From: AC-32 sp963746155
Lineage (GTDB): Bacteria > Actinomycetota > Thermoleophilia > Gaiellales > Gaiellaceae
NCBI GenBank assembly: GCA_963746155.1
Contig: CAVVAB010000001.1
Location: 372,001 to 436,000 of the forward strand
DNA: 64,000 nt
Direction of reading: 5' to 3'
The translations under genes were made by a program, and so were the position numbers. The notes beneath the pieces were generated by a model. That model had not been told where the DNA came from. It was given only the letters and a program-made list of their open reading frames with translations, and did no database searches. Positions 54,392-63,470 of this stretch are shown one piece after another (position 1 is the first letter of the stretch; each line of letters opens with the position of its first letter).

Positions 54392-55759
54392 CCGACCGCT
54401 GCCACCACTGCAACGAGTTCTCCCGCGCGTCCCTCGTCCGCGCGAGCGCGGCCGAGGCCGGTCGAGGGCTTCCGGCGATCGAGCCGGGGATGCCGCTTCC
54501 GGCCGGAACCGGGCTCGACCGGCGCTCGTTCGTCGCGCGGTCGTTCGGCCTCGCGCTCTCGGTCTACGGGATCGGCAAGCTCGGCCTCTTCGAGGAGGGA
54601 ATCGCGCGGGCCGCGTCCGGGCCCGGCCAAGCCCGTGCTCGTCTCGATCTTCCTTCCGGGCGGAGCGGACTCCCTCTCGGTGCTCTACCCGGCGAACGAC
54701 GCGAAGTACCGCAAGCTGCGCCCGACCCTCGCGCTCGACGCGGCCGCGGGCAAGCCGTTCACCGAGGACACGCGCCTCTTCTGGCATCCGTCGCTGAACC
54801 CGCTCGCCACGCTCCACGCCGAGGGCAAGGTCTCGGTCATGCCGGCCATCGGCTACACGCACCCCGACCAGTCGCACTTCACCTCGCGGCACTTCTGGGA
54901 GGTCGGCGCCACCGACGCGCGCCTCGTCAGCGGCTGGATGGGCCGGTACCTCGACCGCGTCGGCAGCAGGGACAACCCGCTCCAGGGGCTCTCGCTCGAC
55001 TACCAGCTCCAGCCTTCGATCGCCTCGACGAAGGTCCCGGTCGCATCGCTGGCCTCGCCGGACGACTACTCGTTCTGGGCCTCCGGGGTCTGGGGCGACG
55101 TGGAGAACCGGATGCTCGACGCGATGGGCCCGCTCGGCGCACGGCGCAAGGACCGGTTCCTGAACCAGGCCGCGAAGGCGACCGCTCAGTCGGACCGGCT
55201 CCGCCGCCAGCTGGCGCCGTTCAAGTCGAACGGCAACGGCTACGGGAGCCCCGTGCCGTACCCGAAGGTCGACAGCGGCTTCCCGGACCAGCTCGCGGGC
55301 CTCGCGGCGCTGCTCGCCGCGAACCTGCCGCTCCGCTGCGTCGCGATCACGGCTCCCGGCGAGTACGACACGCACTCGGACCAGCCGCAGGCGCTGGCCG
55401 ACGGCCTGGATGTCACCGCGCAGAGCCTGTTCGCGTTCCAGCGCGATCTCGAGGCCCGTGGTCTCGCCAACCGCGTGCTGACGCTCGTCTGGTCGGAGTT
55501 CGGCCGCCGCGCCGAGGAGAACGGCAGCGGCACCGACCACGGCGCGGCCGGAACGGCCTTCCTGATCGGCACACGCGCGCGCGGGAAGATGATCGGCGAG
55601 TTCCCCGGCGTGACCAAGCTCGACGAGGACGGGAACCTCCGCAACACGTCCGACTTCCGCAGCATCTACTCCTCGCTGCTCGAGCAGTGGCTCGGAGCCG
55701 ACGCCAAGGGGATCATCCCCCACGCCAGCTCGTTCGGCCGCGTCACGCTCCTCAAGTGA
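54388..55759 (+). CDS. DUF1501 protein with Tat-like signal (frameshifted)
   Basis: About 456 residues. The N-terminal LDRRSFVARSFGLALSVYGI has a twin-arginine pattern, suggesting Tat export. The domain shows VLVSIFLPGGADSLSVLYPA, DQSHFTSRHFWEVG, GEYDTHSDQP, VWSEFGRRAEENGSGTDHGA and GII-rich end, matching DUF1501 (sulfatase-like fold). A +1 shift near 54625 lies just after the signal sequence. It is the middle gene of the DUF1800-DUF1501-cupredoxin operon. Confidence 0.87.
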
Positions 55760-56103
55760 TCAAGGCGCTCGCGCTCGCGGCGACGGCCGTGGCCGCGCTC
55801 GCCACGCATCCGGCGGCACCCGCACGCCTCGGCGTCGGCGCGACGGAGTTCCATCTCGTCCTCTCGCGCGCGTCCGTCAAGACGGGCAAGGTCGTCGTCG
55901 AGCTCCAGAACCAGGGCGAGGACGTGCACGACCTCCGCCTGCGCAAGTTCGGCGGCAAGAAGACGTACTCGTTCCCCCAGGCGAGCCCCGGCACCCGCGT
56001 CACGCGGACGTTCAAGCTGCCCGCCGGCCGCTACCGCCTCTGGTGCTCGGTGGCCGACCATCGCCAGCTCGGGATGCGAGCCGTCTTGCGCGTCCGGCGC
56101 TGA
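55756..56103 (+). CDS. Small exported cupredoxin with a complete type 1 copper site
   Basis: 115 residues. Signal peptide about 1-24. The domain has FHLVLSRASVKTGKVVVELQ, EDVHDLRLRK with the first His, and LWCSVADHRQLGMRAVLRV, giving Cys, His and Met with plastocyanin-like spacing (C-x4-H-x4-M). It should therefore bind copper, unlike the one at 13549. GTG at 55756 overlaps the DUF1501 stop (GTGA), indicating a joint function. Confidence 0.8.
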   Translation: MIKALALAATAVAALATHPAAPARLGVGATEFHLVLSRASVKTGKVVVELQNQGEDVHDLRLRKFGGKKTYSFPQASPGTRVTRTFKLPAGRYRLWCSVADHRQLGMRAVLRVRR

Positions 56104-56121
56104 GACCGCGACAATCCAGGC

Positions 56122-57034
56122 GTGCGCGAGTCCGTGACCGCCGCCTGCGTCCAGGCCGAGCCCGTGATCCTCGACCGGGAGCGGACCCTGGACAAGCTCG
56201 CGGCCCTCGCTGCCGAGGCCGCGGGCAACGGCGCGCGACTCGTCGTCTTCCCCGAGGCATTCATCCCGGCCTACCCGACGTCGGTCTGGGCGAGGGCGCT
56301 CGCGGGCTGGGCCGAGGAGGGCGCGAAGGAGGCCTACGCGCTGTTCGCCCGCGAGGCGGTCGAGATCCCGGGCGAGGCGGAGCGCCGGCTCGGCGAGATC
56401 GCGCGCGAGAACGAGATCTGGCTCGTCACCGGCGTCACCGAGCGCGACCCCGCTCGGCCGGGGACGCTCTACAACTCGCTGCTCTACCACGCGCCCCGAC
56501 GGCGAGCTCGCGCTCTCCCACCGCAAGCTCGTCCCGACGAACCACGAGCGGCTGGTCTGGGGCCCGGGCGACGGCAGCGGCCTGACCACGGTCGAGACCG
56601 CCTTCGGGCGGGTCGGCGGGCTGATCTGCTGGGAGAACTACATGCCGCTCGCGCGCTTCGCGCTCTACGAGGCCGGGGTCGAGATCTACATCGCCTCGAC
56701 CGCGGACGACGGGGACACGTGGCAGTCGACGCTCGTCCACATCGCCCGCGAGTCGCGCGCGTTCGTGATCGCGCCCTCGCACTTCCAGACGGCGGCCGGC
56801 TACCCGGAGGACTTCCCGCTGCGGCGGCTCCTCGACGGGCACGAGATCCTCGGCCGCGGCGGCTCGGCGATCCTCGGCCCGGACGGCTCGTACCTGGCCG
56901 GGCCGCTGTACGACGAGGAGGGGATCCTCTACGCCGAGCTCGAGCCCGCGCGCCTGGACGAGCAGCGCCAGCGCTTCGACCCGGTCGGCCACTACCACCG
57001 GCCCGACGTGCTCCGGCTCGAGGTTCGGTCGTGA
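56122..57034 (+). CDS. Nitrilase-superfamily hydrolase (frameshifted)
   Basis: About 303 residues. Catalytic triad: Glu in LVVFPEAFIPAYPTSVW, Lys in SHRKLVPTNHERLVWGPGDG and Cys in GLICWENYMPLARFALYEAG. The motif around the Cys is that of true nitrilases (including cyanide-degrading ones) rather than amidases. A +1 shift lies near 56495. The GTG start has GACAAT 7 nt upstream. The stop overlaps the formate dehydrogenase beta start (GTGA), so they are cotranscribed: the nitrilase product may be formate or feed it. Confidence 0.85.
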
Positions 57035-58519
57035 GCGCGGACGCGCTGCGATTTGCCTCGCTGCTCGAGGAGCTTCCGGTCGAGCGGACGAGCCTGCTCG
57101 ACAACCTCGGGCGCATCCGCCGCGAGGTCGGCCCGGTCGACGCCCGAGCTCTCGGACGCGCTCGCCGACCACATGAACATCCGCCGCGGCGAGGTCGACG
57201 AGGTCGTCTCGTTCTACTCGTTCCTGAAGGTCCCGGCCGACGCGGTGCGCGTCTGCATCGGGCCGGTCTGCGACTGCCTCGGCGCGCAGGATCTCCTCGC
57301 GCGCGAGCGGGAGCACTCCGACGGCGTCGTGGTCGAGGTCGAGTGCCTCGGCCACTGCGACCTCGCGCCCGTGCTCACGCGCGGCGACGTCGTCGAGCCC
57401 GAGGTCGAGCACCGCGCGAACGGCTTCCTGCTCGAGCCGGACGAGCTGCGGCGGCCGCCGGAGCTCGCTCCCGAGAAGCTGCTCGCCGCGCTCGAGGAGT
57501 CGGGCCTGACCGGGATGGGCGGCGCCGGCTTCCCGACCTGGCGCAAGTGGGACGCGGTGCTCCGCGAGCCGGGGCCGCGCGTCGTGATCGTGAACGCCGA
57601 CGAGGGCGAGCCCGGGACGATCAAGGACCGCTACGTGATGGAGCTCCGCCCGCAGCTCCTGCTCGAAGGGCTCGAGCTGGCGATGCGCTTCTGCGAGACG
57701 GACGAGGCGTACATCTACCTGCGCGAGGAGTACGCGACCTCGCGCGCGCGCCTGGCCGAGGCGATCGAGGCGCGCGGGCTGCCGGTGCGGATCGTCGTCG
57801 GCGCGGGCTCGTACGTCTGCGGCGAGGAGACGGCGATGCTCGAGTCGATGGAGGGCAGGCGCGGGATGCCGCGGCTGCGCCCGCCGTTCCCGGCGCAGTC
57901 CGGCTACCTCGGCCGCCCGACGCTGATCAACAACGTCGAGACCCTGGCCCACGTCGCCCGGATCGCGCGCGGCGAGTGGACGCCGTCGCGGCTCTGGTCG
58001 GTCTCCGGAACCGTGCGCGAGCCCGGCTGCTACGAGGCGGCGCTCGACGTCACCGCGCGGCAGCTGATCGACGACCACGCGGGCGGGGCGACGCAGGACA
58101 TCGGCGCGATCGTGCCCGGCGGCGCGGCGAGCGGGATCCTGCCGCCGGCCGCGCTCGACGTGCCGCTCACCCGAGACGCGCTCGCCGAGTGGGGAGCGTC
58201 TCCCGGCTCGGCCGGGCTCCAGGTGTTCCCGGCCACCTACTCGCCGCTCAAGCTGCTGGCCGAGACGATGCGCTTCTTCGCCGAGGAGTCGTGCCAGAAG
58301 TGCACGCCGTGCCGCATCGGCACGCGCGCGATCCACCACGTGCTCGAGGAGCTCGCCGCGGGCGAGGCGGCGATGCCGCGCGAGCAGGTCGAGGAGTGGC
58401 TCGACGCGATGGTCTCGACCTCGATCTGCGGCCTCGGCCAGGCGGCGCCGGTCCCGGTTCGCAGCGCGTTCCGCCACTGGCCAGGGCTGTTCCTCGATCT
58501 GGAGACGCCTGTACGGTGA
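57031..58519 (+). CDS. fdsB: Formate dehydrogenase beta subunit, NuoE-NuoF fusion (frameshifted)
   Basis: About 495 residues. The first ~130 residues are a NuoE/FdsG-like [2Fe-2S] domain with C-x4-C (CIGPVC) and C-x3-C (CLGHC). The remainder is NuoF/FdsB: FMN/NAD site GMGGAGFPTWRKWDAV and NADEGEPGTIKDRYVME, then the [4Fe-4S] motif SCQKCTPCRIGT with the fourth Cys in STSICGLGQ. It passes electrons from formate oxidation to NAD. A +1 shift lies near 57145. In Ralstonia-type systems FdsG and FdsB are separate proteins; here they are fused. Confidence 0.88.
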
Positions 58520-61215
58520 ACGCCGTGGTCGACTTCACGCTCGACGGCAAGCGCGCCAGCGCCCCCGAGGGTGAGCTGCTCGTCCACGCGGCCGCGCGGC
58601 ACGGGGTCTTCATCCCGACGCTCTGCCACGACGACAAGCTCGAGCCGTACGGCGGCTGCCGGATGTGCGTGGTCGGCGTCGAGGGCGCGCCGAGGCCGAT
58701 GCCCGCCTGCGCCACCCGCGTCACCGAGGGGATGGTCGTCTCCACGAACTCGGACGTCCCGCAGTTCCGCAAGACGCTGACGGAGATGCTCCTCGCGGAG
58801 CACCTGAACGCGAGCCCGGGCGGCCGGCCGAACGAGCTCCAGGATCTCGCAGGAGAGCTCGACGCCGAGGCGCCGTTCGTCCTCCCGGACGCGAAGCGCG
58901 AGGGCTACGAGGACCGCAACCGCCTGATGGGCTACGACCCGGACGCCTGCATCCTCTGCAACCGCTGCGTGCGCTACACGCAGGAGGTGATGCAGTGCTC
59001 GGCGCTCACGCTCGAGGGCCGCGGCCCGACCGCGCGCATCGTGCCGACGCACGGCCACTCCTGGCTCGACACCGAGTGCGAGCTCTGCGGCGGCTGCCTC
59101 TCGACGTGCCCGACCGGCGCGATCTACGAGAAGTTCCTCGAGGGCGAGCCGGCGGGTCACGAGGCGGGCCTCGACAAGGTCAAGACGACGTGCACGTTCT
59201 GCGGCGTCGGCTGCCAGATCGACATCAACGTCGACCCCGAGACGAAGCGGATCGTCAAGATCACCTCCGACCCGAGCTACGTCTCGAACGAGGGCAACCT
59301 CTGCGTCAAGGGTCGCTTCGCCTTCAACTTCGTCCACCATCCGGACCGTCTGACAGAGCCGCTCATCCGCGGCGAGGACGGCGAGCTGCACCCGGCGACC
59401 TGGGAGCAGGCGCTGAAGGCTGCGGCCGAGGGCCTGAAGGAGGTGAAGGAGCGGCACGGCCCGCAGACAGTCGGCATCCTCGCCTCGGCGAGGCTGACGA
59501 TGGAGGAGAACTTCCTCCTGCAGAAGCTCGCCCGCACGGCGCTCGGCACGCACTCGGTTCACTCCTGCGAGGCCACCTGACACGCGCCGACTCTTTACGG
59601 CCTGGTCAGGTCGTTAGGCAGAGGAGCAACTACCAACTCGATCCCGGAGATCGAGCGCGCGCGCTTCCTGCTCGTGATCGGGTCGAACACGACCGAGGCG
59701 CACCCGGTGCTGGCGCTGCGGATGAAGAAGGCGGTGCGCGACGGCGCGACCCTGGTCGTCGCCGACCCGCGCAAGATCTGGCTGACGAAGATCGCGAAGC
59801 GGCATCTGCAGCTGCGGCCCGGAAGCGACGTCTGGCTGCTGAACGCGATCATGCACGTGATCCTCGAGGAGGGCCTGCAGAACGAGGACTACATCCGCGA
59901 GCACACCGAGGACTTCGACGCGGTCGCCGAGGTCGTCTCCCGCTACACGCCCGAGGAGGCCGAGCGGATGACCGGCGTGCCCGCCGAGGCGATCCGCGCG
60001 ACCGCCCGCGAGTACGCGACCGAGCGGCACGCGGCGATCTTCTACACGCTCGGGATCACCGAGCACGCGTCCGCGATCGACAACATCTGGTCGCTCTCGA
60101 ACCTCGTGCTGATGACCGGCCACCTCGGCTACGAGTCGACCGGGCTGAACGCGCTGCGCGGGCAGAACAACGTCCAGGGGCTGAACGACGCGGGCGCGAA
60201 CCCGTCCTACTTCCCCGGCTACCAGGCGGTCGACGACGAGATGCGACAGAAGTTCTCGGAGGCCTGGGGCGTCGAGATGCCCGAGACGCCCGGCTACCGC
60301 CTCGACCAGATGATGTCCGGCCTCCACGACGACCGGATCAAGGCGCTCTACCTCGTCGGCGAGAACCCGGCGCAGACCGAGCCGAACGCCCACCACGTCG
60401 AGGAGGGCCTCGACAGGCTCGAGTTCCTCGTCTCGCAGGACCTGTTCCTGAACGACACCAGCCGCGAGCACGCGAACGTCGTGTTCCCCGCCTCCAGCTT
60501 CGCCGAGAAGGACGGCACGTTCACGAACACCGAGCGGCGGGTGAACCGCGTGCGCCGCGCGGTGCCGTGCCCCGGACAGGCGCGCGAGGACTGGCGGATC
60601 GTGATCGACCTCGCACGCGAGCTCGGCGCGGACTGGCCGGAGTACGAGTCGGCCGAGGACGTCTGGAACGAGTTCGCCGACCTCTCGCCGAACTGGAACG
60701 GGATCCGCTACGACCGGATCGAGGAGGTCGGGCTGCAGTGGCCGTGCCTCGACCGCGACGACCCGGGCTCGATGTACCTCCATTCGCCGAGCCCCGCGCG
60801 GCCGAACGGCAAGGGCAAGTTCTTCCCGGTCGAGTACCACCCGCCGATCGAGCCGACCGACTCCGAGTACCCGTTCGTGCTCTCGACCGGGCGCACGCTC
60901 TACCACTACAACTCGGGGACGATGACCATGCGCGAGGAGGGGGTCGTCCAGAAGCAGGAGGACCCGTTCGTCGAGATGAGCCCCGAGGACGCGGCGGCGC
61001 TCGGCGTCGCCGACGGCGACTGGGTGCGCCTGGTCTCGCGCCGCGGAGACCTCGAGGCGCGCGCGGCGATCGGCGACCGCGTCTACCCGGGGCTGGTCTG
61101 GATGGCGCTCCACTTCGCGCAGGCGAAGGTCAACTGGCTCACGCACGACGTGGGCGACCCGCTGATCGGCACGCCCGAGTACAAGGTCTGCGCGGTGCGG
61201 ATCGAGCGGGTGTGA
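58516..61215 (+). CDS. fdhA: Formate dehydrogenase alpha subunit, selenocysteine-containing
   Basis: 899 residues when the in-frame TGA (59578-59580) is read as selenocysteine 355. N-terminal [2Fe-2S] ligands C37, C48, C51, C65; then two [4Fe-4S] motifs (CILCNRCVRYTQ and CELCGGCLSTCPTG, about 144-200); then the Mo/W-bis-MGD domain with CTFCGVGC (about 224). The site reads HSCEAT-U-HAPTLYGL, as in formate dehydrogenases (E. coli FdhF has VUHGPS), and the signature NALRGQNNVQG follows. The frame is open on both sides of the TGA. A SECIS-like hairpin lies just downstream. The [His-Cys3] cluster of NuoG-like relatives appears lost. GTG start overlaps fdsB. Confidence 0.93.
59591..59623 (+). promoter_or_regulatory. 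SECIS-like hairpin for selenocysteine insertion
   Basis: Upper stem GGCCT/AGGTC (59599-59603 with 59608-59612, one G-U pair), apical loop GGTC, internal loop, lower stem CTCT/AGAG (59591-59594 with 59620-59623). The loop starts 23 nt after the TGA. Bacterial SECIS elements lie immediately after the UGA, and E. coli fdhF has GGUCU in its loop. The codons used here (ACT, CTT, AGG, TTA, AGA, GGA, GCA) are unusual for this GC-rich DNA, as expected for a constrained RNA element. Confidence 0.75.
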
Positions 61216-61956
61216 CCGATTCGCTGGAACCGGAGGTCGTCGAGCCGCTCCTGACAGGGCGGTTCGGGCGGCCGTACCTCTACGAGGAGCGCTGCGAGTC
61301 GACCCAGGCTCTGGTCGACCGCTCCGGGCCCGAGGGCGCGGTGGCCGTGAGCCGACGAGCAGACCGGCGGCCGCGGGCGGCTCGGCCGGACGTGGGAGGC
61401 GCCGCCCGGAAGCTCGATCCTCTGCTCGATCCTGCTGCGGCCCCCGCCCGGCCCGGAGATCGCGCAGCTGTCGCTGATCGGAGGCCTCGCAGTAGCCGAA
61501 GCCGTCGAGGAGACGCTCGAGCTGGCGACGCAGATCAAGTGGCCGAACGACGTGATGCTCAACCGGCGCAAGGTCGCGGGCGTGCTCGCCGAGGGCCGCG
61601 ACGGCGTGATCGTGCTCGGCATGGGCATCAACGTGAACCAGAGGCTCGAGGAGCTGCCGGATGCGCGCGTGGCTCCGGGGTCGCTGCGCACCGCCGACGG
61701 CGTCGTCCGCGAGCGCGCGCCGCTCCTCGCGCTCCTGCTCGCGCGGCTCGAGCGCGAGTACGACCTCTGGCGCGAGGGCGGGATCGACGCGGTCTTCGAC
61801 CGCCTCGGCGCGCGCGACTTCCTGCGCGGGCGGGCGGTCTCGGTGGACGGCATCTCCGGGAACGCGGTCGGGATCACCCGCTCGGGCGAGCTCGCGATCG
61901 ACGTCGACGGCGAGCGCCGCCTCGTCGAGGCGGGCGAGGTGACGTACGAACGCTAG
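61212..61956 (+). CDS. birA: Biotin--protein ligase (frameshifted)
   Basis: About 247 residues, short BirA without an N-terminal HTH. Motifs: ESTQALV, the biotinyl-AMP loop GGRGRLGRTW, QIKWPNDVMLNRRKVAGVLAE with the catalytic Lys, and VLGMGINVNQ; a C-terminal beta domain ends the gene. A +1 shift lies near 61365. The GTG overlaps the fdhA stop (GTGA). It attaches biotin to carboxylases; a functional link to formate dehydrogenase is not obvious. Stop shares CTAG with the convergent peptidase E gene. Confidence 0.9.
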
Positions 61957-62639
61957 AGAAGGCGCCGTTCGATGGGCTCTTCGCCATCGGGCGTGACGCG
62001 GTAGGCGCTGGCCGTCGGGCGAGCTGTGACGACCTCGGCCAGCTCGGTGCCGTCGTAGCGCAGGGCAACCGTGTCGTCGGCCGCGACTCCGGGTGGAAAG
62101 CCCTCGGCCACGAGTTGCGTGTAGACCGGGCGCCGCTGGCCCTCCCCGTCGTAGTGTGGGCACGCGCTGCCGGGAAGGAAGCCGAGGCCGTCGCGCATCC
62201 CCTCGAGCTGCGGGCCGAACGAGTCGGTCACCCCTGCCTCGTACCAGCAGATCATCCCCGCGCTCCAGCCTGCGAGCACGATGCCCGCCTCCCAGGCCTC
62301 GCGCAGAATCCTGTCGAAGCCGTGCGCGCGCCAGATCGCGAGCGCGTTGGCCGTGTTCCCGCCCGAGATGAAGATCAGGTCCTGGTCGAGCGTGAACTCG
62401 CGGAGGCCGGACGGCGGCCACGGATGGAAGAGCAGGTGCGAGACGTCCGCCTGCCCGGAGAGCTGCGTGTAGGCCATGAGCGTCGCCTCGGCGCTGTCGC
62501 CGGTCGCGGTCGGTACGAAGAGCACCCGTGGCCGCTCGCGGCCAGCCGCGCCGAGGAAGTAGCTCTGGAGCCGCCGGCGCTCGCCGTCGTCCCAGCTGAG
62601 GCCGCCCATGGCGACGATGGTTCGTCCGGTGTCAGACAC
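61953..62639 (-). CDS. pepE: Peptidase E (S51 family)
   Basis: 228 residues, dipeptidase E/cyanophycinase-like. Nucleophile Ser in LAGWSAGMICWYE, preceded by IFISGGNTANAL; GSACPHYDGEGQRRP likely provides the catalytic His-containing loop. The N-terminus has TIVAMGG. It cleaves Asp-X dipeptides or related peptides in the cytoplasm. GTG start at 62639; no -10 box is evident. Confidence 0.82.
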   Translation of the reverse strand: MSDTGRTIVAMGGLSWDDGERRRLQSYFLGAAGRERPRVLFVPTATGDSAEATLMAYTQLSGQADVSHLLFHPWPPSGLREFTLDQDLIFISGGNTANALAIWRAHGFDRILREAWEAGIVLAGWSAGMICWYEAGVTDSFGPQLEGMRDGLGFLPGSACPHYDGEGQRRPVYTQLVAEGFPPGVAADDTVALRYDGTELAEVVTARPTASAYRVTPDGEEPIERRLL

Positions 62640-62728
62640 GCGAACGAAAGTGTGCCTCGCTCTCCACGATCCCGCTGCCGGTAAGGCTTCGGGCCGTTTC
62701 CGCGGTGCCAGACCCCGACACAGATGTG

Positions 62729-62734
62729 TAACGT
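62729..62734 (+). promoter_or_regulatory. Probable -10 box of the LysE gene
   Basis: TAACGT 6 nt before the ATG at 62741. Leaderless pattern. Confidence 0.45.
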
Positions 62735-62740
62735 CGGCGC

Positions 62741-63379
62741 ATGATCGATCCCTCGCGACTCGCCGTGTTCGTCGGCGCCGCGCTGCTGCTTCTCGTCGTC
62801 CCGGGCCCGGCCGTGCTCTACGTCGTGACCCAGAGCGTCTCGCACGGGCGGCGGGCCGGGATCGTCGCCGTCGCGGGGATCACGACGGGGACGCTCGTCC
62901 ACATCCTGGCCGCGACGATCGGCCTCTCCGCGCTGCTCGCCTCGTCGGCGCTCGCGTTCGACGCGGTCAAGTACCTGGGCGCCGCGTACCTGATCGTGAT
63001 CGGGATCCGCCGCCTGCTCGGCCTCGAGCCGGAGCTGGAGCCGCAGGCCCGGCCCTCGCGCGATCTCGGCCGCCTCTACCGCCAGGGAATCGTCGTCAAC
63101 ACGCTGAACCCGAAGACGGCGCTCTTCTTCCTCGCCTTCCTGCCGCAGTTCGTCGACCCCGACGCAGGTGCGGCCTGGGCGCAGATCCTCGTGCTCGGCC
63201 TGCTCTTCGCGACGCTCGGGTTCCTGAGCGACAGCATGTGGGCGCTCGTCTCGGGCACGCTCGGCGAGCGGCTCCGGCTCAGCCCAGCCTTCCCGCGCGT
63301 GCAGCGCTACGTGTCGGGCTCCGTGTTCGTCGGCCTCGGCGCGGTCGCCGCGCTGACGGGCCGGGCCGAGCGCTCCTAG
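62741..63379 (+). CDS. LysE/RhtB-family amino-acid exporter
   Basis: 212 residues with about six transmembrane segments. Family hallmarks: VPGPAVLYVVTQSVSHGRRAG near the N-terminus, GAAYLIVIGIRRLL, and GIVVNTLNPKTALFFLAFLPQF in the middle. Exports amino acids or similar small molecules. Substrate unknown. Confidence 0.9.
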   Translation: MIDPSRLAVFVGAALLLLVVPGPAVLYVVTQSVSHGRRAGIVAVAGITTGTLVHILAATIGLSALLASSALAFDAVKYLGAAYLIVIGIRRLLGLEPELEPQARPSRDLGRLYRQGIVVNTLNPKTALFFLAFLPQFVDPDAGAAWAQILVLGLLFATLGFLSDSMWALVSGTLGERLRLSPAFPRVQRYVSGSVFVGLGAVAALTGRAERS

Positions 63380-63394
63380 CCTCGCTACGATGCC

Positions 63395-63469
63395 GCCTCC
63401 GGGGTGCCGCGCGCGCGGCTGAGATCACACCCGACGAACCTGATCCGGGTAATTCCGGCGGAGGGAGGC
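63395..63469 (+). promoter_or_regulatory. TPP riboswitch (THI element)
   Basis: Conserved core: CTGAGA at 63419-63424, GAACCTGATC at 63436-63445 and GGGTAATTCCGGCGGAGGGA at 63447-63466. P1 is GCCTCC (63395-63400) with GGAGGC (63464-63469). The Shine-Dalgarno sequence lies in the 3' strand of P1, two nt from the ATG, so ligand binding should block ribosome access (translational off-switch). Confidence 0.92.
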
Positions 63470-63470
63470 G

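Noticed and set aside
59578..59580. TGA as the true end of a short FdhA, or as a disabling mutation
   Set aside because: The protein continues in the same frame with the exact post-Sec sequence of formate dehydrogenases, and a SECIS-like hairpin follows.
56122..59580. One giant 1152-codon protein joining nitrilase, FDH beta and FDH alpha
   Set aside because: It is a chance continuation caused by +1 shifts; gene boundaries with GTGA overlaps and domain starts are clear.
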